Source: CAIVAT01 sp037128705 (GTDB lineage: Bacteria > Bacteroidota > Bacteroidia > Bacteroidales > FEN-979). Taken from it: DNA of 37,859 nt. Shown in pieces: positions 24,625-34,900 of the stretch; positions within the stretch are counted from its first letter, which is position 1; each line of letters starts with the position of its first letter. A program made the translations under genes and the position numbers. The notes under the pieces are model-generated. The model saw only the letters and a program-made list of their open reading frames with translations, ran no database searches and was not told the origin of the DNA. Location of the stretch: NCBI GenBank assembly GCA_037128705.1, contig JBAXVX010000034.1:1-37859 (forward strand), written 5' to 3'.

Positions 24625-25866
24625 ATGTCGAAGCGGGTATATATTACGGGTATCGGAATCATTTGCGCCATTGGGAACAATGTGCCGGAAACCCTGCAAT
24701 CATTGTTAGACTCCAGGACCGGAATCGCAGACATTACACTTTTTCCGACCATCCACAAGGGCATTATCCCGATGGCAGAGGTTAAACTTACCACGGCCCA
24801 GTTACTTGAACAAACCGGCCATGCCGGCCGAAAGGAATTCACGCGTACGGCCCTGCTGGGTATGATTGCAGCAAGAGAAGCCATGCATTCTGCAGGAATC
24901 CATGATATCAGCAAGTTTAAAACTGGTCTGATCTCAGCCACCACAGTCGGTGGCATGGACCGGAGTGAAAATTTCTTCGCCCGATTCCTGGCTGACCGTC
25001 CCAAAGGCAGAATGATCGACATTGTGAACCACGACTGCGGCGACAGCACCGAACGAATTGCAGCCGATCTCGGGATAAGGGATTTCCTGACAACCGTCAG
25101 TACGGCCTGTTCTTCATCAGTGAATGCACTGATGTTTGGATCGAACCTCATAAAAACCGGTCAACTCGATCGCGTCATTGTCGGCGGCAACGATTCTGTG
25201 ACCCGATTTACATTAAACGGCTTCAACACCCTGATGATCCTGGACAAAACCGGGTGCCACCCTTTCGATGAAAACCGTGCCGGACTTACCCTTGGAGAAG
25301 GGGCAGCGTTCCTTGTCCTTGAATCTGAAGATGTGGTGCTGAAGGAAAAAAAGTCAGTCCTGGCGGAAGTTTCAGGTTATGGCAATGCCAACGATGCCTA
25401 TCATCAAACTGCGTCATCACCCGACGGAACCGGCGCTTTTATGGCCATGTCGAAAGCAATTGCGATGAGCGGGCTTAACCCGGGTGATATTGATTACATC
25501 AATGTGCATGGTACCGGGACCGAAAATAACGATCTCTCCGAAGGGGTGGCCATGAAACGCATCTTCGGGGAAAACGTGCCACCCTTCAGTTCAACCAAAG
25601 GGTTTACAGGGCATACGCTGGGTGCAGCCGGCGCTGTAGAAGCGGTAATTTCGGTACTGTCGATCGGGAACAGGACCATCTTTCCAAACCTGAATTTTGT
25701 AACGCCGATGAAGGAGTTGCAGATCAGCCCGGTTACAAAACTGACCCGTGATGCAGAAATCCGGCATGTTCTTTCAAATTCGTTCGGATTCGGAGGGAAT
25801 AATTCAGCGGTGGTGATTTCTAAACCTGGCCAATCTTTTAATCATTCAAGCAAGAATAATGACTGA
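24625..25866 (+). CDS. Beta-ketoacyl-ACP synthase, ketosynthase 4 (pairs with CLF 2)
   Basis: 413 residues from ATG 24625, chosen over the TTG at 24601 because that TTG is part of a promoter element and MSKRVYITGIGII is a standard ketosynthase start. Cys162 (STACSSSVN), His295 (NVHGTGTENND), His330 (FTGHTLGAAGA) are all present. A paralogue of ketosynthase 3. It overlaps the next gene by 8 bases, tying it to the Cys-less partner. Confidence 0.92.
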   Translation: MSKRVYITGIGIICAIGNNVPETLQSLLDSRTGIADITLFPTIHKGIIPMAEVKLTTAQLLEQTGHAGRKEFTRTALLGMIAAREAMHSAGIHDISKFKTGLISATTVGGMDRSENFFARFLADRPKGRMIDIVNHDCGDSTERIAADLGIRDFLTTVSTACSSSVNALMFGSNLIKTGQLDRVIVGGNDSVTRFTLNGFNTLMILDKTGCHPFDENRAGLTLGEGAAFLVLESEDVVLKEKKSVLAEVSGYGNANDAYHQTASSPDGTGAFMAMSKAIAMSGLNPGDIDYINVHGTGTENNDLSEGVAMKRIFGENVPPFSSTKGFTGHTLGAAGAVEAVISVLSIGNRTIFPNLNFVTPMKELQISPVTKLTRDAEIRHVLSNSFGFGGNNSAVVISKPGQSFNHSSKNND

Positions 25867-27016
25867 AACCCCAATATATATCAACGGTTTGGGAAATGTT
25901 TCGCCGCAGAAAACGACTGACAGCACCCATTTCCTGGAGGAGCCGGTTTTGCTGGAAACCAACAGGCTGAAGTGTATCGACCCCGGATTCAAGGAATACA
26001 TTCCGGCTGACATGATACGCAGGATGAGCCGGATCATAAAAATGGGAGTTGCAGCCTCGAAAATATGCCTGAAGGATGCCGGCATCGGTCAGAATGATAT
26101 TTTGCTGAGAGAAATTACGCCCGATGCCATTATTACCGGGACAGGGCTCGGATGCGTTGAAGATACTGAGAAATTCCTTACTTCGATGATCAGCAACAAG
26201 GAGGAGTTCCTCACCCCCACCTCATTCATCCAAAGCACGCATAACACGGTTGCCGGTCAGATCGCACTGCTGTTGAAATGCCATGGTTATAATTTCACCT
26301 ACGTTCACCGGGGCGTTTCATTCGAATCTGCGCTGATTGATGCCATGACCCAGATTAAAATGGGGGAATTTTCAAATGTGCTTGTGGGCGGTTCCGATGA
26401 AATAACAGATCCTTCCTTTGCCATTACATCCAGGCTGGGTTACTGGAAACGAAAACCAGTTCATCCCCTGAACCTGCTGAATGATCCGCAGCGCGGTTCC
26501 ATTGCCGGTGAGGGTGCCTCCTTCCTTTTCCTGGAAAATCAAAAAACAGATAAAAGTTATGCGAGACTTACCGGGTTGACGACCTTCCTGAAACCCGGTT
26601 CAATTGAAGAGATACAAAGCAGGCTCCATGATTTTCTCTCCGGCTGCAGATTGACGGTGAAGGATATTTCCCTCGTAATCCTTGGACTGAACGGGGATCC
26701 GCGAACCGACCAGGTTTATCGTCAGCTGGCGGGAAGCGACTTTCGTGATGCAACCCTGGCCTGTTTTAAACATCTATGCGGGGAATATCACACCGCTTCG
26801 GCTTTTGCGACCTGGCTTGCAGCCATGATGCTCAGGAACCAATTTGTTCCTGAAGTGGTATGTCTCCATGAAAACGGCAACAATCCCCTTCATATTTCCA
26901 ATGCCGCGGAAACATCACACACATTAAAATCACATCCCCACCCTATTGAACACGTGCTCATTTACAACCATTTCCAGGGCAATAACCATGCATTCATCCT
27001 GCTTAGCCGACCCTAA
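25859..27016 (+). CDS. Ketosynthase-like chain-length factor 2 (no catalytic Cys)
   Basis: 385 residues, a paralogue of the 23413-24471 product (shared DAIITGTGLGxVEDTEKFL, SFIQSTHNT, LCGEYHTASAF, LIYNHF). The nucleophile site again has Phe (Phe155 in GVSFESALID), and the NAHGT His is replaced (LGLNGDP). It probably pairs with ketosynthase 4. The KS plus CLF unit is thus present twice, and the two copies may set different chain lengths or act in sequence. The deacetylase start codon follows its stop directly. Confidence 0.82.
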   Translation: MTETPIYINGLGNVSPQKTTDSTHFLEEPVLLETNRLKCIDPGFKEYIPADMIRRMSRIIKMGVAASKICLKDAGIGQNDILLREITPDAIITGTGLGCVEDTEKFLTSMISNKEEFLTPTSFIQSTHNTVAGQIALLLKCHGYNFTYVHRGVSFESALIDAMTQIKMGEFSNVLVGGSDEITDPSFAITSRLGYWKRKPVHPLNLLNDPQRGSIAGEGASFLFLENQKTDKSYARLTGLTTFLKPGSIEEIQSRLHDFLSGCRLTVKDISLVILGLNGDPRTDQVYRQLAGSDFRDATLACFKHLCGEYHTASAFATWLAAMMLRNQFVPEVVCLHENGNNPLHISNAAETSHTLKSHPHPIEHVLIYNHFQGNNHAFILLSRP

Positions 27017-27817
27017 ATGTTCACATTCCGCCGCCTGACCCTCCTGTTTTTCATCCTCCTGCTGAGCCTCAACCTCTGGAATGTTTTTCTCGGCAAATCT
27101 GCCACGGGATTGATCCACACCCATGCTTCGCTTTTATATTCGATGCTTTTTGTATTATATTTCGGTATTTCATTCACCATGGCATTTCTCCCCTGCTCCA
27201 ATTTCCACCACCCGGTCATATGCCATGGAAATACAGATGAAAAAATCATCTCCATCACCTTTGATGACGGACCCGATGCAGTGAAAACGCCCGAAATTCT
27301 TGACATCCTGAAGAAACATAATGTACCGGCAACCTTTTTTTGCATTGGCAAAAATGTGGCTGACCATGTTCAGATTGTAAAATTGATCGATGATGGCGGG
27401 CACCTCCTTGGGAACCACTCCTTTTCCCATTCAAAATGGTTTAGTTTCTTTCCGGCCAGAAAAATGAGATCAGAAATGAAAGAAACAGACAGGCTGATCA
27501 GCCAGATCACCGGAAAATCCCCGCTGTTTTACCGTCCACCGTTCGGTGTGGTCAATCCCATGGTAAGCAACTCCCTGAAAATGACACACTGGAAGGCAAT
27601 TTGCTGGAACATCCGGTCGATGGATACGGTGAGCTCCGATCACAGGAATATAATGAACCGGATACTTCACCGGCTGAAACCAGGATCGATCATCCTGCTG
27701 CATGATTTTACCCCTTTCGTTGAAAAAAACCTCGAAGAACTGCTTGTCAGGATAAAGGAGGCGGGCTACCAGGTTGTCCCGCTCGATAAATTGCTAAATA
27801 TTCCGGCCTATGCGTGA
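27017..27817 (+). CDS. NodB-type polysaccharide deacetylase, membrane anchored
   Basis: 266 residues. Two N-terminal hydrophobic helices (about 6-24 and 38-58), then the NodB domain: TFDDGPD (81-87, metal-binding Asp84), His134 and His138 in GNHSFSH, RPPFG and a C-terminal LLHDF. Known: removes N- or O-acetyl groups from sugars, using a metal. Such genes occur in flexirubin-type loci. Inference: it prepares or edits a glycan or lipid headgroup acceptor in the envelope. It is joined to the chain-length factor gene without a gap and overlaps the next gene by 8 bases. Confidence 0.88.
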   Translation: MFTFRRLTLLFFILLLSLNLWNVFLGKSATGLIHTHASLLYSMLFVLYFGISFTMAFLPCSNFHHPVICHGNTDEKIISITFDDGPDAVKTPEILDILKKHNVPATFFCIGKNVADHVQIVKLIDDGGHLLGNHSFSHSKWFSFFPARKMRSEMKETDRLISQITGKSPLFYRPPFGVVNPMVSNSLKMTHWKAICWNIRSMDTVSSDHRNIMNRILHRLKPGSIILLHDFTPFVEKNLEELLVRIKEAGYQVVPLDKLLNIPAYA

Positions 27818-28529
27818 GTACACCCCATTAAACTCCGGGCTGTCATCATGGCGTTTTTTCTCTGTACGCGGGTTACAAACGAAACTTTGCCTTCCCGGCC
27901 TTTTGTGTGCCCTGATCCTGATCTTCCTTGTCCCCATGCAAACCCTCTCGCAGAACAAGCCGATGACAGGTTCATCCATTGAATTGCTGAGGAACCAGGT
28001 GAAGCAGGTAGCCCAGAACACGCAAACCATTTCCAGCAATTTTATTCAGGAGAAGGAGATGTCAATGATCACCGAGAAGATCACCTCCAAAGGAAAATTC
28101 TATTTCAAAAAGGAGAAGATGCTTCGCTGGGAGTATATGGAACCTTTCTCCTACCTCATCATTATCCGAAACGATGATATCTCGGTCATCGATGAGAACC
28201 AGGTGAGCCAGTTCAATGTAAAATCGAACAAGGTATACCTGGAGATCAACCGGATTATCCTTGGCAGCATCCAGGGCACCTTATTGAATGATGAAAAGAA
28301 TTTTCTTCCTGATTTTTTCGAAAATCAGTCATCCTTTATTGTTGTGCTTAAGCCGTTGTCGGCCAGGTTAAAGGAATCGCTGAAAGAGATCAAAATTCAT
28401 TTCAACCGGAAGGATTATTCAGTCGACCAGATCGAGATGTTCGAACCGGGAGGTGACCGGACCAGGATTACCTTTACAAGCAAGAAACTCAACCAACCCA
28501 TTGCCGATGAAAAATTCATGGTTCGTTAG
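27810..28529 (+). CDS. LolA-like outer membrane lipoprotein carrier
   Basis: 239 residues. After an N-terminal stretch and a hydrophobic signal (about 29-47, LPGLLCALILIFLVPMQ) comes the LolA fold: ISSNFIQEKEMSMI, KGKFYFKKEKMLRWEY, FSYLIIIRND, and the C-terminal GDRTRITFTSKKLN. Known: LolA takes lipoproteins over the periplasm; homologues inside aryl-polyene loci (ApeL-like) are thought to carry the lipidic pigment to the outer membrane. The start may be at a later Met near the signal peptide, but the 8-base overlap with the previous gene supports the early one. Confidence 0.82.
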   Translation: MREYTPLNSGLSSWRFFSVRGLQTKLCLPGLLCALILIFLVPMQTLSQNKPMTGSSIELLRNQVKQVAQNTQTISSNFIQEKEMSMITEKITSKGKFYFKKEKMLRWEYMEPFSYLIIIRNDDISVIDENQVSQFNVKSNKVYLEINRIILGSIQGTLLNDEKNFLPDFFENQSSFIVVLKPLSARLKESLKEIKIHFNRKDYSVDQIEMFEPGGDRTRITFTSKKLNQPIADEKFMVR

Positions 28530-29202
28530 CATCCTGATATTGCTTGCAGCGGGTTGTGTATCGATCAAGCCAAAAGAGGTGGCACGTGATACTTCACACC
28601 TGAAATCGGAAACGAACCATCCGGGTGACAGGTTTCTGCTGGCCCGGGAACATACAAAAATGTCACGCTTTACGCTTTTCAAAGCGGCCCTGGATATAAA
28701 AAAACACCACCTTTCGGGCCTGCTCGTGGTAAAACGGATGGATTCAACCGGAGGAACAGGGATTTCTGAACAGGTCGACAAACCGGTTTACCGCATCGTT
28801 TTTGCCAATGAGATCGGGATGACCTTTTTTGACCTGGAGCTGAGACCCGACAGCTTAAAGGTTATCTCCTGTTTTGAATCATTGAATAAAAAGGCCCTGA
28901 TGAAGATCCTAGAGACCGATTTCCGGTTTTTAACAGGGATCAATCCGGTGACATCCATGAATTATTACATTCAATCACCCTCAAACAACCAGGTCGTAGC
29001 CGGAAAAGCAGGAAAATGCAAAACATGGCAAACCTATTCACCCTCAGGTGATACGCTCTATAAAATCTCCGGAAAATCGACCATCGCTGACCCTGTCATC
29101 ATTTCATACCAGGATTACAGGCATGGTTTCCCCACCAGAATTATCCTGGAAAATCCTTTTATCGGGATGAAGTTGTCATTGCGGTTACTGGACAGAAAGT
29201 AA
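28507..29202 (+). CDS. Lipoprotein of the polyene locus (LolB/DUF3261-like position)
   Basis: 231 residues from ATG 28507; an upstream frame from 28453 lacks a signal sequence and is inside the LolA-like gene. Signal peptide with lipobox LAAGC (Cys17). The rest is beta-rich, with no motif I can name. Place and type (a lipoprotein after a LolA-like gene) match the outer-membrane partner of the carrier in aryl-polyene loci, a LolB-like acceptor role; this is an inference from context. Last gene of the plus-strand run, overlapping the LolA-like gene by 23 bases. Confidence 0.78.
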   Translation: MKNSWFVSILILLAAGCVSIKPKEVARDTSHLKSETNHPGDRFLLAREHTKMSRFTLFKAALDIKKHHLSGLLVVKRMDSTGGTGISEQVDKPVYRIVFANEIGMTFFDLELRPDSLKVISCFESLNKKALMKILETDFRFLTGINPVTSMNYYIQSPSNNQVVAGKAGKCKTWQTYSPSGDTLYKISGKSTIADPVIISYQDYRHGFPTRIILENPFIGMKLSLRLLDRK

Positions 29203-29227
29203 GGCTCTCCCAGGTAATATATAAGGA

Positions 29228-31750
29228 TCAGGGAATCTGGTATATAGCCGAATTGTTGCGGTAGCCGGGTTTATCAAGGTACCAGTCCTGAAATAAAGCC
29301 CCCGATGATTCGGCCCATGCCGCAAAGTGGGTATACCCGTTGGTAATCTGGTTGCTCTCGATCGTATAATGGTAAGTTGAGGCAATGTTGATGGCCCATG
29401 GAAGATTTGATTTCGTCTGGTAATACTTACCGGTCGCTGGTTTTGAATCATCTTCACCGGTTCCGAGGAGGCTAAGATCTGCCAGGGTGGTTGGCTTATA
29501 GCCCGGCAGATGGATCTCTTTTCCACGTTCCCCGTCGACAATCAGGAAGGGGTTAAAATGAATCAGGTCAAGATCGGCAACAGAATACTTGTTGGGTGTA
29601 ACCGCAAGGGTGACAACCATCGTGTCGGGTTCAACATAGGGCTCGTTTGGATGAACATTGACTCCAAATCCGGAGGTGGAAACCAGGATTTTATTGGCGT
29701 TATCGAAAACAATCACGGTAACTTTTTCCTGGTTCGCTTCGGTTCCATTGTCCTTCAGTGTGATATAACTTTCCTTCAGGTCATAACCGCTCACGGAGAC
29801 ATCGGAATTTACCAGGGTAAGGCCCGGAAGCTGAAACCCGAATCCATTGTTAAAACCGGCTCCAATGGCACGAAGCACAAATGTGGCCAGAACCTCCGTG
29901 ACTTTATTTGAACCGTTGGTCACGGTGTTGAACTGATAATCGACGACCAGGTCATTGAAATCATAGTCGCCCATTCCAGGCCATAAATCTTCAAAAGCAA
30001 GACTGGCAAAGCCATTCGATGGGAAATAGTTATTAAATGCCCTGGCAGGATCCTTGGGATAGCTGTCGTCAGCATCTGCAATGCCGTCACCATCCTGGTC
30101 GGGAGCAGCAGGATGTCCCTGAAAATTAGCCTGGATTTCAGTTTGTGTCAATGCAGAGCCAAATAATTTTATTTCATCCAGCGATCCCTTAAAGAACTTT
30201 TGCGCACCATTGTCGGCACCGAATGAGATATCCCGGTTATTTACAGCCAAAGTACCTGTAACAGCTTTGGTTTTCTTCAGCTGACCATTGATGTATAACT
30301 TTAAATTGGCTCCGTCATAAGTTACAGCAATATGATACCATTCATTCAATAAAGGCAATCCGTCTCCCCAATCTATGGTTTGACTCGTCCCATTGCTCAG
30401 CCTGACGCCTCCCTGCCAGCCATTCCATCTATCCTGCCCTATTCCGGGCCCGTCCCAGTCACCCTTCTGGAATAACTTTGCCGTCCTGTTCTCCTCTGAT
30501 TTTACCCACAGCATCATGGTGATGGCATTGGTAACATTCATGTTTGCCGTTTTTGGCACCTTGACCCAATCAGTGGTCCCGTTGAAATGCAGTGCACTCC
30601 CCGACACGCCTGGAGCCCAGGTAGCTCCGGTTATAGTGCCATTGTTCGCACTAACTACATCCGTAACAGTGGTTCCGCTGTTTTCATTGAGCGGCCATTC
30701 CGAAATAAGATTTGAGCCGTTTCCGGGATTCGGCGTCTGGGTAAAAATTGAAAGAATCTCATCCTGTTTCAGGGGCCTTGAATAAAGAAGCACTTCATCC
30801 AATATCCCGGGGAAGAAGTTCAGTGTTGACTGGTTGCCGATATACAGGTCGCTGGTCGACGTTTGCAGGTTACCGGTCGTTGCCAGTGATTTTTTCTGAA
30901 CGCCATCAATGAAAATCTTCATTTCAGCACCGTCGTAGGTGGCAACGGCGTGATGCCAGTCGGTATCCAGGATCCGGTCAACATAATCCATCACAAGAGA
31001 GGTAAAAGTAGGATTATAGATCGAGAATGATACCCTCCCCTGCGGATCAAGGCGAAGCATGTATTTGACGCGGTTGAAAACGAAAGCACCATTGTCGCCT
31101 ACCAAATTCATCTTGAACCAGCAGGAAAGACTGATCTGGTTTGTTGTGTTGTTTATACTCGCGCTATATGGCACCTGCACGTGACCGCCGGTACCGTCAA
31201 AATCAAGTGCGCTGTTGCTAATACCGGGAACCCATTCGGCACCTGAAACAGTGCCGTTGTTCAACCCTTTTGCATCGGATGCTGCAGTCCCCGTGTTTTC
31301 ATCGAAATGCCAGGCTGAAACAAGTCCCTGGTCAGGGATCATCCTGACCGGATTAATATTCCCGGACGATATTCCTGCAGATTTTAACGATGCCAGCGAT
31401 ACCTGAACTGTACTCCCTGAAATGGCCACCAGTTGTCCGTTTACCATTACATTCCTGACGTAAGATGGGAAGCTGAGTGTGATTTCATAATTTTCGAGCA
31501 ACCTGTTAAAAAAGCCTTTATGATAAACCATACTGCCATCTTCAGATGTGATGGATACCAGTGTGGCATTGTCACTGTTGATTATAAAGGTCACATCGCT
31601 GGTAGTCTTCCAGTTGAATCCGGGTGCAATAACCAGTTTCCCCATAGGGACCGATCCCTGATCTGCAGGATTATCCGTGGTTATTTTCTTACAGCTCTGA
31701 GAGACAGTCAATAAAAGGATCATGAATGACAACCAGCCGATGCTTTTCAT
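29228..31750 (-). CDS. Surface lipoprotein with two LamG domains and a LruC (DUF4842) domain
   Basis: 840 residues. Lipoprotein signal (LTVSQSC, Cys about 20), an N-terminal beta domain (about 35-130), LamG/concanavalin-like domain 1 (about 145-335, GLVSAWHFDENTGT ... LDEVLLYSRPLKQDE), LamG domain 2 (about 350-545, ISEWPLNENSGTTV ... LDEIKLFGSALTQTE), a calcium-type thrombospondin 3-like stretch (DQDGDGIADADDSYPKD, about 550) and a LruC domain (FEDLWPGMGDYDFNDLVVDY onward). Known: LamG domains bind glycans or proteins, and LruC lipoproteins are common on the surface of Bacteroidota. It faces the end of the biosynthetic run with 25 bases between, and belongs to a different unit. Confidence 0.88.
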   Translation of the reverse strand: MKSIGWLSFMILLLTVSQSCKKITTDNPADQGSVPMGKLVIAPGFNWKTTSDVTFIINSDNATLVSITSEDGSMVYHKGFFNRLLENYEITLSFPSYVRNVMVNGQLVAISGSTVQVSLASLKSAGISSGNINPVRMIPDQGLVSAWHFDENTGTAASDAKGLNNGTVSGAEWVPGISNSALDFDGTGGHVQVPYSASINNTTNQISLSCWFKMNLVGDNGAFVFNRVKYMLRLDPQGRVSFSIYNPTFTSLVMDYVDRILDTDWHHAVATYDGAEMKIFIDGVQKKSLATTGNLQTSTSDLYIGNQSTLNFFPGILDEVLLYSRPLKQDEILSIFTQTPNPGNGSNLISEWPLNENSGTTVTDVVSANNGTITGATWAPGVSGSALHFNGTTDWVKVPKTANMNVTNAITMMLWVKSEENRTAKLFQKGDWDGPGIGQDRWNGWQGGVRLSNGTSQTIDWGDGLPLLNEWYHIAVTYDGANLKLYINGQLKKTKAVTGTLAVNNRDISFGADNGAQKFFKGSLDEIKLFGSALTQTEIQANFQGHPAAPDQDGDGIADADDSYPKDPARAFNNYFPSNGFASLAFEDLWPGMGDYDFNDLVVDYQFNTVTNGSNKVTEVLATFVLRAIGAGFNNGFGFQLPGLTLVNSDVSVSGYDLKESYITLKDNGTEANQEKVTVIVFDNANKILVSTSGFGVNVHPNEPYVEPDTMVVTLAVTPNKYSVADLDLIHFNPFLIVDGERGKEIHLPGYKPTTLADLSLLGTGEDDSKPATGKYYQTKSNLPWAINIASTYHYTIESNQITNGYTHFAAWAESSGALFQDWYLDKPGYRNNSAIYQIP

Positions 31751-31883
31751 CTTTGATTTTTTTTATAAAGGTACACCATACAACTATATGAAAAAGAGTG
31801 ATTTCGTAAACGATGAGCTTAAATTAGTAAGTGCAGCTTTTTTGGTCAATCTGGTGACATTAAAAAATGACTGGTTCGCACAA

Positions 31884-31970
31884 TCACCTTGACATATGAT
31901 ATTTTTCCAGCAAATTCAACAAATCCTCCCGATCAAAGGGTTTGGCAAGATAATCATCAGTGCCTGCAGC
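31884..31970 (-). pseudogene. In-frame remnant of a receiver-domain C-terminus behind the sensor kinase stop
   Basis: Directly after the TAA of the 31971-35144 kinase, in the same frame, 28 codons read AAGTDDYLAKPFDREDLL and on to a TGA. This is the standard end of a receiver domain (G-x-DDY-x-x-KP-F, with the conserved Lys), as in the intact receiver of the 36962-37859 gene. The rest of the receiver (about 90-100 codons) is missing. Confidence 0.75.
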
Positions 31971-34900
31971 TTAGGATAAATTACAGGGCAAGGTAAACCT
32001 GAACAGGGAACCTTCTCCCGGATGAGATTCAACCCATATCCGTCCGCCAAGCAATTCAACAAATCCTTTCGCGATGGAGAGCCCAAGACCGCTCCCATCA
32101 TATCCACGGGTAATGGAGACATCTACCTGGGTGAATTTTTTAAAGATCGTGGCCTGCCCTTCACGGTCGATCCCAACGCCCGTATCTTTGACAAAAAACT
32201 CCAGTTCCTTTTCCCTAATATCGAAACCAAAGATCACGGATCCTTTTTTGGTAAACTTGATGGCATTATTCAAAAGATGAGACAGCACCTTGGTCAGGAG
32301 TTCACTGTCGGAATTTATCATTAAATCACCGGCTGAAGAAGGGACCTGAACAGTTAAGGACAGATTTACAGCCTGGCAGGCCGGCAGGTTTTTATGATAA
32401 AGTTCAACCATCATTTCATTCAAAGGGAAAAGGCCGTTCCTGATTTCCTGGTTCCCGGATGTAATGAGGGATACATCCATGAAATCGGTTACGGTGTTTA
32501 TCAGCCTGTTGCTGCTGGATTTCAGAATTGAAAAGTACTCTTTTCGTTCGGCTTCCGACAAACCCGGATCCGTCATCAATTGGCCAAACCCAAGGATCCC
32601 ATTCAATGGCGTCCTGATTTCATGGGAAATATTGTTCATGAAGGCCGTCTTCAACCGATCACTTGATTCAGCCTGTTCCTTTGCGAATCGCAGTTCTGAA
32701 TTGATGCTCTGGAGTTCGGCCTGGGTTTGCTCCTGTGCAACCATTTTCAGGTGCAGTTCATTTGTCCGCTGATCTACGAGGATCTTCAAGCGTTTTCGCT
32801 GAAAACGCTCCATGAAATAATAGGTCACAAAAAACAGCAACAAGATAAAAAATAGCGAAATGAGCAGATAAAATGTGAAGGAACGGTAAAATGGTGGTGT
32901 AAGTTGAAAAGCAAGCTCCGCTGATTTCTGATCATTCCATTCCCCGCTCTCATTGGTTGCCATCACCCTGAAGGTATAATCACCCTTTGGGATGTTTGTA
33001 TAATAAGCGGTTTTGCTTGAACCACAATCAACCCAGTCCTTATCAAAACCTGCCAGCATACACCTGTACCTGATCCTGCCAGGGTTGCTGTAATTCAGCG
33101 CCGCGTAACGGAATTCAAGCCTTTTTGTGTACGAAGGAAATGATAGCCGGCTGGAAATTGGCACAGACTGACCATCAACCAGGAGTTCCTCGATGAAAAC
33201 CGGGGAAAAACTGGTGGATTCGGAGTTTACCATTTTCGGATCAATAATGGCAATTCCCTTCATGGTAGGAAACAAAAGTTTTCCATCGTGCGTTTTGCAT
33301 CCTGCAGGCGTTATGCCCCCATTGCACTCAATCGACTCCATCCCATCAGTTTTCCCATAGGTAACCGGGTACAATGATTTGATTTTTGAATCTGCAAAAT
33401 CAAGTAAATCCCGCTTTTTGATCTTATATATTCCCTTATTGCAGCTGATCCATAAATTCCCGAAATCATCCTCCATAATTCGAAGAACCACCTCATTAAT
33501 CAGCCCATCCTTTGTGGTAAATTGGGTAATTTTCCCATCCCTGATCAGGTTAAGGCCGTTTGAGGCTGTTCCTACCCAGAAATTTCCATCCCTATCCTCC
33601 AGCAATGAAAGGATATAATCGTTCGACAATCCCGATTTTTGGTTTACGATGGTTATTTTTTTTCCACTGATCTTATTTAATCCTCCATTGGTTCCCACCC
33701 AAATGTTTGAATGCCGGTCCTCGAGTATGCAGTTTATATTGTCATTTGACAAACCATCCCTGGTTGTGATGATCTCAAACTTGCCATCTTTTAACCGGTT
33801 GATGCCGCCGCTGGTTGTTCCTGCCCAGATAGCCCCTGACTTGTCGCAATAAAGAGAGACAACGACATTACTTGACAATCCATCGGCGATGGTATAGTTG
33901 ACGAATTTTCCATCCTTGAACCTGAATAATCCGTCACCGGCAGTTCCTATCCAGATGGCATGATCCATATCCTCACACAGCGCAAGTATCAGGTCAGTTG
34001 CCAATCCGTATTTTTTCGTAAGGGATTCGATCTTTCCTTTTTCCAATTTGTTCAACCCTTTACCTGCAACGCTGAACCATAAAGTCCCGGCATGGTCTTC
34101 CAATACAGGAAGAATGACATCGCCTGGTAATCCATCCCGCGTTGTAAGGGTTGCAACCGATTTTCGTTTAATCAGGTCGATCCCCGATCCTGAAGATCCA
34201 GCCCAGATATTTCCCTCTAAATCCTCAAAAAGGGTGACGATCAGGTTACTGGAAAGACCGTCTTTGGTTGTGAAAGGAATAAACCGTTCATGCTCCATCC
34301 GTGTGATTCCCCCACCGTTGGTCCCAATCCACAGCATGTCATTCCGGTCAAAACACAACGAGGTTACAGCTTTGTCAGAAAGACCATTTTTGGTGGAAAA
34401 TACAGTGAACTGCCCGTCTTTCAATTTTACCAGCCCGCCACTCTTGGTTCCGATCCAGAGAATTTGCTGGCGGTCAATGGCCAAAGCTTCAATGAAATCA
34501 TCAGGCAAGCCATCCTTGCGATAATAACTCCTGATTTTTCCATCTGTGATGACTGAAAGTCCTTTTTGAGTCCCTACCCATATCCGCCCCGAAGCATCCA
34601 CCACAACAGAGCGCACATAATTGCTTGCCAACCCGCTGCTTGTATCAAACCGGGATATTTTTCCATTTTTAATGTAATTCACTCCTCCCCCCGATGTCCC
34701 GACCCAAAGTCCCCCTCCTGCATCTTCAAAAAGATTGAAAATCCGGTTATCGGACAATCCTTTTGAAGTGTCGAATTTGATATAAACATTTTTCTTTTGC
34801 TGTATCAACCCGCCACCTTCAGTGCCAATCCAAAGACTTGAATCACGGGACCCCAGGATTGCAGTAACGAAATTAACTGTCATCCCCGGGATCATCGATT

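Noticed and set aside
31751..31800. Promoter for the LamG/LruC lipoprotein gene (TACCTTTA on the minus strand)
   Set aside because: One mismatch at the conserved G and no -33 element at a fitting distance; not listed as a feature.
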